Source of the DNA: Maribacter aquivivus
Lineage (GTDB): Bacteria; Bacteroidota; Bacteroidia; Flavobacteriales; Flavobacteriaceae
NCBI RefSeq assembly: GCF_900142175.1
Contig: NZ_FQZX01000008.1
Span: 1 to 19,842 of the forward strand
DNA: 19,842 nucleotides
Reading direction: 5' to 3'
Shown in pieces: positions 1 to 8,600 of this stretch (positions are counted from its first letter, which is position 1; the number at the start of each line of letters is the position of its first letter). A program made the position numbers and the translations under genes. The notes under the pieces are model-generated. The model saw only the letters and a list, made by a program, of their open reading frames with translations. It ran no database searches and had not been told where the DNA came from.

Positions 1-884
1 GTCGTAAGTTCACTTGATAAAATATCCGCATCCAACTCTTCCAATGCAGCTTGTACATCGGTACTTGTTAAATTTCCCGCAGGGGTTACCTCAACTTCAC
101 CTGCACTTTGATTATCAGTAACCATTGTCCAGTTTGTACCATCATACACATACAACTCGTTTGTTGCAGTGTCTAAATAAGTTACTCCAGGATTATCATT
201 TGCTGGAGCCGCCGTTGGAGCACCTGCACCACTAGTTGTAAGTTCATTGGTAGGATCAATGTCTAAATCCAAAGCATTATTTGCTGCTAAATCTGCTATT
301 GCCTCTTCTACTGTTGTTTCATTTACCGTATCGCCATCTACATCTAATGGAGTAGTTAACAATACTTCCGTACCCTCTTGATTATCGGTATTTACCAACG
401 CAGCTATATCTGCTAAAGGAACAGAAACAATAGCACTCTCAGAATCTATAATATCCAATGTGCCATTTACACTATTTACTGTAAAAGTTACATTCGTAGT
501 ATTTGTATCTACTGCAGCAGCTATATCAGCTAAAGGAATAGAAACTGTATTTAAATCACTATCCGACAATATAAGGTTTACTCCATCTTCCGTTAAGGAT
601 GCATTTGTTGTATTTGCATCAGTTGAAGTAAATTCCCATGAATCTCCATCCCAAAAATAAATAGTTCCTGTATCTGTATTAACATACAGATCTCCTAAAT
701 CTGCTCCTGCTGGCGTTCCTACCCCTGGTGCAGAAACATCTGTACCTTGGAGTACTTCACAATTACATTGGTCTTCTAAAGTCACAGTTGTCTGTGCCAT
801 AGAGATACCAGATATTAGTAAAGTAAATAGTACCATTATAAATTTAATGGTATTACTTAGGGTTGTAGTAGTTTGACTCTTCAT
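1..884 (-). CDS. Secreted tail-fibre-like repeat protein, N-terminal part (runs off the left edge)
   Basis: The reading frame is open from the ATG at 884 to the window edge (294 codons), so only the N-terminus is present. It begins with a signal peptide: basic and polar start, hydrophobic core FIMVLFTLLISGISM, cleavage after MAQ near residue 31. The mature part has short repeats. One module contains GDLYVNTDTGTIYFWDGDSW (about residues 65-84) and recurs as YLDTATNELYVYDGTNW (about 237-253). A second module, with SIPLADIAAAV and SVPLADIAALV, occurs twice near residues 115-165. Short helical segments (TVEEAIADLAANN, STDVQAALEELDADI) follow. Such patterns are typical of phage-tail-fibre-like surface proteins in Flavobacteriia; the exact role is unknown. 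An in-frame ATG at 926 is possible, but 884 has the better signal peptide and is preceded by an AT-rich TAAAA stretch. It has its own leader and lies behind a terminator, so it is probably transcribed separately. Confidence 0.8.
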   Translation of the reverse strand, partial: MKSQTTTTLSNTIKFIMVLFTLLISGISMAQTTVTLEDQCNCEVLQGTDVSAPGVGTPAGADLGDLYVNTDTGTIYFWDGDSWEFTSTDANTTNASLTEDGVNLILSDSDLNTVSIPLADIAAAVDTNTTNVTFTVNSVNGTLDIIDSESAIVSVPLADIAALVNTDNQEGTEVLLTTPLDVDGDTVNETTVEEAIADLAANNALDLDIDPTNELTTSGAGAPTAAPANDNPGVTYLDTATNELYVYDGTNWTMVTDNQSAGEVEVTPAGNLTSTDVQAALEELDADILSSELT

Positions 885-1027
885 ACTTTTATTATTCAAT
901 TCCACCTTCAATAATTCGTTGGTCATATAGGTTTTTCAAAATGTTTGCTCCAGAAGTATCTTATCTATTTTGTACAAGACGGATCGCTGGTATTCACATT
1001 ACACAAATATTCATTATAAGTACTGCA

Positions 1028-1050
1028 CCCTAAAATAAATGTTGTGTAAG
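1028..1050 (-). promoter_or_regulatory. Leader motif shared with other giant-protein genes
   Basis: In transcription direction this reads CTTACACAACATTTATTTTA followed by GGG. Nearly the same string lies before the gene starting at 10100 (10183-10206), and a looser copy of CTCTACACAACA lies before the gene starting at 16006. The TATTTTAG part partly resembles the Bacteroidota -7 element TAnnTTTG, so this may be a promoter or a factor-binding site. It lies about 145 bases before the ATG at 884. The match is by eye. Confidence 0.35.
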
Positions 1051-1217
1051 CCGATATTTACGCTATATAGTCTTATAAAGGTGAGGTTTGGGGTTGTTAA
1101 TTATTTATAATTTTTGATTGTTGTTCGTCGAAGATGCGTTGTTATACAGGAAGTTATTGCTACTATAAAAAACCTGAAAATTTTCAAATTATATATAAAA
1201 TAATCTCATAAAACATT

Positions 1218-1251
1218 AAAAAACCAACATTTTAAACTGTTGCTTTTTTTT
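1218..1251 (-). terminator. Intrinsic terminator, apparently bidirectional
   Basis: The hairpin CAACAgTTTAAAaTGTTG (1242-1225 in minus orientation: five pairs, one mismatch, then a TTTAAA centre) is followed on the minus strand by G and a run of six T. On the plus strand the same hairpin is followed by C and eight T. It lies about 90 bases past the stop codon of the 1338-5438 gene and should end that transcript. Confidence 0.6.
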
Positions 1252-1337
1252 GTTAATTTTCAATCTTACGTTGATAATTTAATCCCACAGACAACATGCA
1301 CTTTTGTATTCTAATTACTCAAAATAGCGTACTATAT

Positions 1338-1385
1338 TTAATTGGGTTTTATACGATATGTAATTCGTCTATTTGTAATTACGGT
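1338..1385 (-). repeat. Copy 1 of shared C-terminal tail module
   Basis: Encodes TVITNRRITYRIKPN plus stop. It matches the last 15 codons of the genes ending at 5646 and 10435, with consensus VITN[RK][RN]ITYR[IV]K.N. Confidence 0.8.
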
Positions 1386-4300
1386 TCTAACTTTTACAAA
1401 AAGTAAAGCTGCATTTGAAGCTACTTCTACGCATGTATTACTCGAATTAGAAGCGAATAATCTATATGAATATCCTTCTTTTTGCTTTGGGACATTCAAA
1501 ACCGTTAAAGTTGAAGTTTCCGTACCAGAATACTCTGAATTATTTACCCGATTAGTATAATTTACACCGTCTATACTCACCTGCCATTGATAGGTGTCTG
1601 CATTTGTAACTGACGTGGTAAAAGTAGCATCATCACCCGTTAATACTATTTGATCTTGTGGCTGATCTGTAATAACTAGAGCTGCCGTAACTTGTAAAAA
1701 ATCATAATCGCCATTACTATCTCCATCTGCCGGTGTAGCATAAGAAGCTGCTACCACAGACCCATCTGTATTTACCGTTGGTACTCCTGAGCCATACATT
1801 CCATTATTGTCCAAGTCTGTATTACTATCTGCATATGCTTCATCAGCATCATTACAACCATCAGCATCACTATCATAATCTAAATGATTAGGGTTTCCAT
1901 CTCCATCTAAATTACCTGTTCTACAGGCAGTAATACCAAATGCAATATCATCTATTATAGAGTAGTCTTGAGATGAATCATTTACATGACCGTATACATA
2001 AAAACGAAATGTATATGCTGTATTCCCATCCAAATAAACGGGACCATTAGCTAAATGCTGAAAAGTAGCATATACACCGCCATTATCGGTATGAAAAACA
2101 TCTGTTGACAATGTGGTCCAAACATTAGTGCCTACTCTTGTAAAAGCTGTAGCAGAGTAATAAGAATCACCTAAATCCGGTCTATACCAACCAGAACGTA
2201 TTTCATTTAAAGCCAATGAAGAAACTTCTGAACTGGTTGTAAAAGATATGTCAATATAGTCTCCATTCTGAACTGCCTCTTCTTTGGTTTGAGAAGAAAA
2301 AGATTCTATTCTCATATTGCTGCCGGATACAGCAAATTGAGAACCGTTTGTTATCATAGTCTCCGTATTACTTAATACCCAATCTTCAATTTTTGAATCA
2401 TAGTCTGTATCCATTTCTAAATTTCCTGCAGGTGTATTCAACGTCCAGGCAAATTCATTGGTTACACTATCTATAGATTCATCACAATCTGACACCCCAT
2501 CATTGTCATCATCAACATCACACCCATCTGGTACACCGTCATTATCACTATCTATAGCATCATCAAAATAAGGACACTTGTCATTTGCATTATTAACACC
2601 ATCTCCATCATCATCACACAACCCTGAAGTAACGGTATAATCTGCACTACTTCCTTTTCCTTGTCCGCCACTTACCACTGTGGGAATTCCGTTTGCATCA
2701 ACAGAACCCGAAATACTTCCATCACCATTTAAATCTGAAAAATCTAAATTATCAGCTCCTTCCAGAGCATCAAAACAACCATCGCCATCACTATCTAAAT
2801 CGTAAATATCTGCAGTTCCATCGCCATCCAAATCGCCGCAACCAGTATTCAATGTAATATTATCAATGTACATTCTGTCGTGATTTGTCTGTGTGGCAAC
2901 ACCGTTAAAACGAAGCTCTACCGTATTACTAGTTGGAACAAATGAAAATGACCGTGTAGTCATGTTCAATGTTTCATTATCATTCTGAGAACGACCACCG
3001 TTATTGGCTACTATCTGATTTGAAGTTTCCGTAAATTGTTGAACACCTTCAATTAATACATTTAGGGTAACTTCTTTACCATAGTTATTATCTGCTCCTA
3101 CATCGAAAGTAATAGTATTGACCGCACCTGATGTTACATTTATAGTTTGATAAAAACTTGCGGTACCTGTACCGTTCCATTCTGGAAACCAAGCTCTATT
3201 GGCATTTCCATTCCATTGTTGTCCAGAACCTGTCCAACCGGGGGAGTTAAATATCCAATACCCAAAATCGTGGTTATTTACCGTACCGGAAGATTTAGAG
3301 CATTCTATGGTATCTAAAATACCATCGTTGTCATTATCTAAGTCGCAACCATCATTAATTCCGTCACCGTCTGTATCTACCCCCGTTGGATCAGTACATG
3401 GTTCGAAAATACGCACCGTGGCAGTATCGTTCTTACCTAAAGACGGACAAAGAGAATCTGTTGAATCTGTAATTGTATAGTCGAAAGTGGTCTCACCCGG
3501 AAAAGGAGTGGCACCACTATAGGTATAAGTAACCAATCCGTTTTCTGCGTCGTTAATAACTACCGTACCTACTAATGGTTGAGTAATACTTTCAAGGGAA
3601 AAATTTTCGCCGTCTGGCTCAGAGTCATTGGTAAATAATTGTATTTGAACAGAAACCAAATTTCCATAAGTTACTTGTACCTCATCATCTTCGGCAATGG
3701 GTGCATTCGGATTTTCGATTAATTCTGCGTCAGTGGTAGTCAATTTATAATGATTTGTACCGGCAATTGTACTTGGTTGTGCAATTGCCGTTGCTATTAA
3801 TCGTGAGTAACCACTTGGCTCTGAAGCATCATAGAAATTAGGATAATGAACTTCTATAATATAGGTTTCATTTTCCCCTAAGGGCAAACCAAAATGAACT
3901 TCTTCCGGTTGTTGTGTACCATGCCCGTACACTCCATTTACCTGCCTTAGTCCACTAATTATATTACCGGAACAATCTCTAATTAAAACATTTGTACCGA
4001 TTGCGACCCTCCCTAAAAAGCCGCCTGTGGAACCATCTGCACCTCTATCTTCGGTAACATCTATAAACAAATGATTATTTCGGTTGGCTGCCGGTAAATT
4101 ATTTATGTAAAGTTGATTGATATAATTATTGATACTAATGTAAATATCAAGATCTCCATCATCATCAATATCCACCATGGTGGTACCTTCACCATCTCTA
4201 CCTGTATTAAACTGTTGAGAATCTAAAGAGAAACTCATTGCTGATCCACTACCAATTACACCTGGTGCCGGTGCGGGACTGTTCAATTGATTTATATATA

Positions 4301-5438
4301 AATAACTTCTACTGTTACCTACAAGAATAATATCTATATCACCATCATTATCAATATCTCCACCAGCCAAAGCATCTATGCGAGCACCAGAACTACCATT
4401 ATTCAAATTACCAGGTTGCGGCAATCCAGGAAAAGAGGAAGCACCTAAGGCTGTAAATACCCCTCCTCCATCATTTCTGTGTATTTGTGTTTGACCGTTT
4501 TCTGTCCATACGGCATCTAAATCTCCATCATTATCCAAATCCCAAAGTCCATTACCTCCTTTGTTGTTATTTGCTGCCTGCCCTAAATCTGCACCATTAG
4601 AAAAATTACCTCCTTGATTTAAGAAAAAATCATTTTCATCTCGCTTACGCATAAAAATATCTACCCAACCGTCATCATTAACATCGGCAGCCGTACCATA
4701 ATCACCATCTGTAGCAAATTGATTTAACCCAAACTCAGTAACCCCACTACCATTTCCTGTTGTGATATGGGTAAATAAAACATTAGGGGCTGGATTGGCT
4801 ACTGTATGGGTTGTATGATCAATAAAATTATTTCGTAATAATTCTATACCCATATCATGGTTATCAAAGAAAATATCTAAATCTCCATCTCCTTCAAAAT
4901 CAAAGAAACCAACACCTTCAGAATTTACAGCCGGAACAACAATAGTTGCACCTGACCTACCAATAGTAATTGGCGCAGAACCACCAATACCATCACCAAA
5001 GGTGCCATTAGCATTCTGAATAAAAATTTGTATTGCTTTTCTAGCATTGTTATTACCAGAAGAGTTTATTAAAAAATCTGGTCTGCCATCATTATTAATG
5101 TCTCCCCATGCCGCTTGTCTTTCTGCCCAGTCACCTAACAGACCAGGTACTAAGGTAGGTTGCACATTGGTAAACGTGTTGTTACCATTGTTACGCATTA
5201 AAAAACTTTTCACTCCGCTATTATTATTATTCTCTAGAACGAGAACATCTAAATCTCCATCATTGTCAAAATCTGACCAAGCATGACCACCATCTTTTGG
5301 TTGACCTAAATCTAAACCAAAAGAAGCTGCACTTTCAGTGAAAGTTGTTTGTGCTTGTATTTTTGAACTTGATAATACGGCTATTATGATTAAGCCTATA
5401 TAACTCAAATTTATCCTCTTAATAAGAGAAACCCCCAT
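1338..5438 (-). CDS. Giant secreted FG-GAP/UnbV/TSP3-repeat/Ig-like protein
   Basis: 1366 residues, predicted exported. Signal peptide 1-30 (hydrophobic LSYIGLIIIAVLSSS, cleavage after IQAQ). Seven FG-GAP/VCBS calcium motifs of DxDxDGxxD type start near residues 56, 113, 180, 252, 300, 361 and 423, enough for a complete seven-bladed integrin-like propeller. An UnbV/ASPIC-like domain follows (about 471-555), then a cadherin-like domain (about 580-680). Calcium-binding thrombospondin type 3-like repeats come at about 688-713, 868-905, 941-990 and 1176-1245. They are interrupted by two beta-sandwich domains (about 715-866 and 995-1173) that may bind carbohydrate or other ligands. The end is an Ig-like domain (1255-1348) and the tail VITNRRITYRIKPN, shared with two neighbouring genes. 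Likely role is a calcium-stabilised surface adhesin or matrix protein; no catalytic motif is visible. The ATG at 5438 directly precedes the signal peptide. The gene is 207 bases downstream of its neighbour. Confidence 0.88.
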   Translation of the reverse strand: MGVSLIKRINLSYIGLIIIAVLSSSKIQAQTTFTESAASFGLDLGQPKDGGHAWSDFDNDGDLDVLVLENNNNSGVKSFLMRNNGNNTFTNVQPTLVPGLLGDWAERQAAWGDINNDGRPDFLINSSGNNNARKAIQIFIQNANGTFGDGIGGSAPITIGRSGATIVVPAVNSEGVGFFDFEGDGDLDIFFDNHDMGIELLRNNFIDHTTHTVANPAPNVLFTHITTGNGSGVTEFGLNQFATDGDYGTAADVNDDGWVDIFMRKRDENDFFLNQGGNFSNGADLGQAANNNKGGNGLWDLDNDGDLDAVWTENGQTQIHRNDGGGVFTALGASSFPGLPQPGNLNNGSSGARIDALAGGDIDNDGDIDIILVGNSRSYLYINQLNSPAPAPGVIGSGSAMSFSLDSQQFNTGRDGEGTTMVDIDDDGDLDIYISINNYINQLYINNLPAANRNNHLFIDVTEDRGADGSTGGFLGRVAIGTNVLIRDCSGNIISGLRQVNGVYGHGTQQPEEVHFGLPLGENETYIIEVHYPNFYDASEPSGYSRLIATAIAQPSTIAGTNHYKLTTTDAELIENPNAPIAEDDEVQVTYGNLVSVQIQLFTNDSEPDGENFSLESITQPLVGTVVINDAENGLVTYTYSGATPFPGETTFDYTITDSTDSLCPSLGKNDTATVRIFEPCTDPTGVDTDGDGINDGCDLDNDNDGILDTIECSKSSGTVNNHDFGYWIFNSPGWTGSGQQWNGNANRAWFPEWNGTGTASFYQTINVTSGAVNTITFDVGADNNYGKEVTLNVLIEGVQQFTETSNQIVANNGGRSQNDNETLNMTTRSFSFVPTSNTVELRFNGVATQTNHDRMYIDNITLNTGCGDLDGDGTADIYDLDSDGDGCFDALEGADNLDFSDLNGDGSISGSVDANGIPTVVSGGQGKGSSADYTVTSGLCDDDGDGVNNANDKCPYFDDAIDSDNDGVPDGCDVDDDNDGVSDCDESIDSVTNEFAWTLNTPAGNLEMDTDYDSKIEDWVLSNTETMITNGSQFAVSGSNMRIESFSSQTKEEAVQNGDYIDISFTTSSEVSSLALNEIRSGWYRPDLGDSYYSATAFTRVGTNVWTTLSTDVFHTDNGGVYATFQHLANGPVYLDGNTAYTFRFYVYGHVNDSSQDYSIIDDIAFGITACRTGNLDGDGNPNHLDYDSDADGCNDADEAYADSNTDLDNNGMYGSGVPTVNTDGSVVAASYATPADGDSNGDYDFLQVTAALVITDQPQDQIVLTGDDATFTTSVTNADTYQWQVSIDGVNYTNRVNNSEYSGTETSTLTVLNVPKQKEGYSYRLFASNSSNTCVEVASNAALLFVKVRTVITNRRITYRIKPN

Positions 5439-5574
5439 GGTAAAATTTTTATAGTGCCAATAAGGGGGAATTATTTAGCATGATTTCTTATTATAAAAAT
5501 CCGCTGATTTTAGAAGGCAAGAAAATTTATGTTGCCAATGAAGACAAGGGTGAGGTTAACTAGTCAAAAAATGT

Positions 5575-5591
5575 GGTTTAATCTTTAAACC
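5575..5591 (-). terminator. Possible weak intrinsic terminator
   Basis: Perfect inverted repeat GGTTTAA-AGA-TTAAACC, 55-71 bases past the stop at 5646, followed by ACA and six T in transcription direction. The stem has only two G-C pairs, so termination would be weak. It could instead be an operator for the next gene, whose start lies about 137 bases further on. Confidence 0.35.
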
Positions 5592-5645
5592 TCAATAAAA
5601 TACAGAGCTAACAAGCTTTATTTGTAAGAATTATCTGTAGTGATT

Positions 5646-5693
5646 TTAATTACTTTTTATCCGATACGTAATATTTCTATTGGTAATTACCGT
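5646..5693 (-). repeat. Copy 2 of shared C-terminal tail module
   Basis: Encodes TVITNRNITYRIKSN plus stop. The domain before it is not the Ig-like domain found before copies 1 and 3, which marks the tail as a separable module. Confidence 0.8.
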
Positions 5694-8600
5694 GTAAGTC
5701 TTAATTACAACTTCTGGCGAGAATTCAGAAGTTGAATTTGACCTTGTTCCTGTGGTGGTTATTAGATCTCCTACAGCAGTACTTGATGGTAAAGGGAATA
5801 CGAACTTATATTTATTTGTATTATCAGTATTTCCATCATCGTCAAGATATAATGATGATGTTGCATCTTGATCATCTGAACTACCTTCTACCGCTGTACC
5901 TATAAAAATTTGACCTTCACCATAATCCTGGGTTAACCCCAATTGATTATCACCTAACGTAGCTGTGCCTTCATTTATATCAGTAAAAAATACCTCAACG
6001 GTTGACCCTGGTGAAGTCCACCCGGTTACTACTAGATTGGTTCCAGAAATAAAAGCAGAGTTAATAACAGGGAAATTTTCTAAATTATTAGGACCTGAAT
6101 CTGAATCTGAAGTATCATTCAATGTGATACCATCCATATCTAAATCTATACCTAAACTTGGAGTTACTGTACCATTAGCGTAAATAGAATTTTGACTAAT
6201 TAAGTTTGATGAACCGTCAACAATAGCAATACCGGCTCCACCATTTTGATATATTTTATTATTTGTTACCGAAGAACCATTACCAGCCAATTTCACAGCC
6301 ATTTGCTGTGGATTTCCTTTACAATCACCACCATCTTGACCTGATGTTGTTAAAGAATTTTCAGTAATAATAATACTATCTACTTTATCTTCACCATCAA
6401 TAGCAGTGGATGCCGATGCTTCAATATAGTTCTGCCTAATAATTACACCAGAACCATCTGCAAGCAAAATAGCATCATCACAAGCTGTACTACCATTATT
6501 TATAAAATGATTATTCTGGATGATACTTGAATTACCACCATCTATTAAAATAGCTGACTCTGTTATGGTCGAAAGATAATTTCCATCTACATTAATGTCC
6601 GCTCCTTTATTTTCTACTCCTACTTTTAAATCGCCCGAATTGTTAGCTGTAGCATCAACCCCTATTAAGTTTTGAACAACATTTAAAGAGCCTTGTTCCG
6701 CTACTATCGCTGAATTCTTATCTGCAAATACACTTAAATTTCTAATGGTAACATTATTCCCTTCTGAGATAAATACATCACCTTTGTCTCTATGAACCTG
6801 TATTTCTGGTCTCTCATAATTTGGCAATGCTATATTAGAAACCCCAACAGATGTACCGCCAGCACCAACTGTACCTGAATTAGCATCACCAGAATAAGCT
6901 GCTTGGGTTCTACCATCAATTATTGTATTGGTACCTGTAATTGTAGATAATTCATTTGAATCATCAATTAAAATATTAAAATAGCCTGCAGCATTATAAT
7001 TTACATCTGCCGTTCTACCAAAACTATCACCAGTTGGTGGTATCATGAAAATAGATACATCTTCTTCCACTGCTGGGTCAAAAATTGAATTAGCCTCAAT
7101 ATCAAGACCAGTTTCACCTAGCGTATTACTGTTCAAAATAAATTGCTCAAGAGAACCTTGACCAAATTCGTTTGTATTAACTATAGTATTAAAATTGAAT
7201 CCGAAATCTATATTGGCTACACCACTACTAGCTATACTTACCAATGATAAACTTTGTGAATCATCAAAAACACCTAAAGCCGAATCGCTAAAGGCTGTTG
7301 GATCTGTTCCCCCAATTTCGGTCAACACTTCAATTGTATTGGTAACATCACCATAACTTCTAAATGTTTGTATCGGTACACAAGTCGTACAGTTTATACC
7401 ATTATCTCTATTAGACCTAACCGTAGAATTCACCAATTTAACGTAGTAATCACCATCTGCCATACCACCAAAACTATAATCGCCACTTACTTTTGAAGTC
7501 GTTCTTCTTACAAAGGTGCCATCACTTTTGTATAATTCTACAATAGCGCTAGCTATACCAACGCCATTGGCATTTGTCATATTTCTACCTTGACCACCAC
7601 CATAATTAACATCTTCAAAAACAGTACCTGCAATTAGATTAGAAGGAACCTTTAATACCACTGCTGCAGATATCAAGAAATCTTGACCCACATCTACATT
7701 TGCAGTTACCTGAGAATCTCCAGGAGAGATATAAGTAGAGATATCATACGTATCTAAATCTACACCATATGTTGTGTTTACATTATAATCTGGTGTTGTG
7801 GTATTATCATACATCGTTGAATTATAGGCATTATTACCTGTTTGACCACCATCTCCTGATAAAATAAAATCTTGATTTGCCTGATTCGTAATCGAGAGTC
7901 GTTCTCCATTAGGGTTAGTTGTACCAGAACTATTACCATCTAAGGTTGAATCTCCTTCCCATGATAAAAATGATGCTTTTGCACCTGCACCTGCAATTGC
8001 ATAAAAACTATCTAAAGTAAATGAATTTCCATCATTACTTAAACCATCAAAACCTTGATATAAATTAATATTTACAGCAGGTAGATTAGGATCTTCGTAG
8101 AAAACGAACAAAGTCCAGCCTCCTAATACAGTTGCCGATGAGCAATACGTATTTGAGTTATCTATAGACAATCCAGAAAAATCAAAAACATTGGTGGATG
8201 GATCTGCTACACCCGCCACTATATCTGTAACATCACTTACATAACCATAGAAATTTCTATTGGTTAGTGTTGTTTGATATTGATAATTAGCATTAACCGT
8301 TTGCCCTTCAAAAGTAACTGCACCATCAACTACTGTACTTGAATGCGCCCAGTATAAATATGCTTTTTTAATAGTACCTGTATTTGGTATAGGTGCAATC
8401 AACGAATTTGATGACGATGTTGTTATAGAACAAGCATCTGTGTTGTTATCATTTGTTCTTAAAGATCCTCCTGTGGTTGAATAATCGTAATACCCATCAA
8501 ATTCTTGAAAAAGCGTTAATGGGTCATTTGCCAAAATTTGAGAATTTATGTAACCGTTAGCCGTATCACTATAATCTACCGAAGCATATTGAGCAGTGGC

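Larger units (their letters stand above)
885..1337. other. 453-base intergenic region, no gene
   Basis: Very AT-rich gap between the stop of the FG-GAP protein and the start of the tail-fibre-like protein. It holds a hairpin terminator (1218-1251) and the shared leader motif (1028-1050). I see no tRNA, no small gene with a convincing start, and no other long repeat. Confidence 0.7.

Noticed and set aside
1338..1650. Type A T9SS sorting domain at the end of the FG-GAP protein
   Set aside because: The usual type A pattern (an N-Pro-type segment, then a DxxGR-like turn and GxYxxxI strand ending in basic residues) is not seen; the Ig-like domain and VITN tail look different.
3199..3480. Open frame of 93 codons on the plus strand
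   Set aside because: Lies wholly inside the 1338-5438 gene, opposite strand, and has no recognisable domain; its serine/proline-rich product mirrors the calcium-repeat codons of the real gene.
4130..5280. Recurring DNA string like CTAAATCTCCATCATTATC, suggesting a DNA repeat or CRISPR
   Set aside because: Irregular spacing and imperfect copies; each copy encodes the DxDxDGDLD calcium motif of an FG-GAP blade, so it is protein repeat coding.
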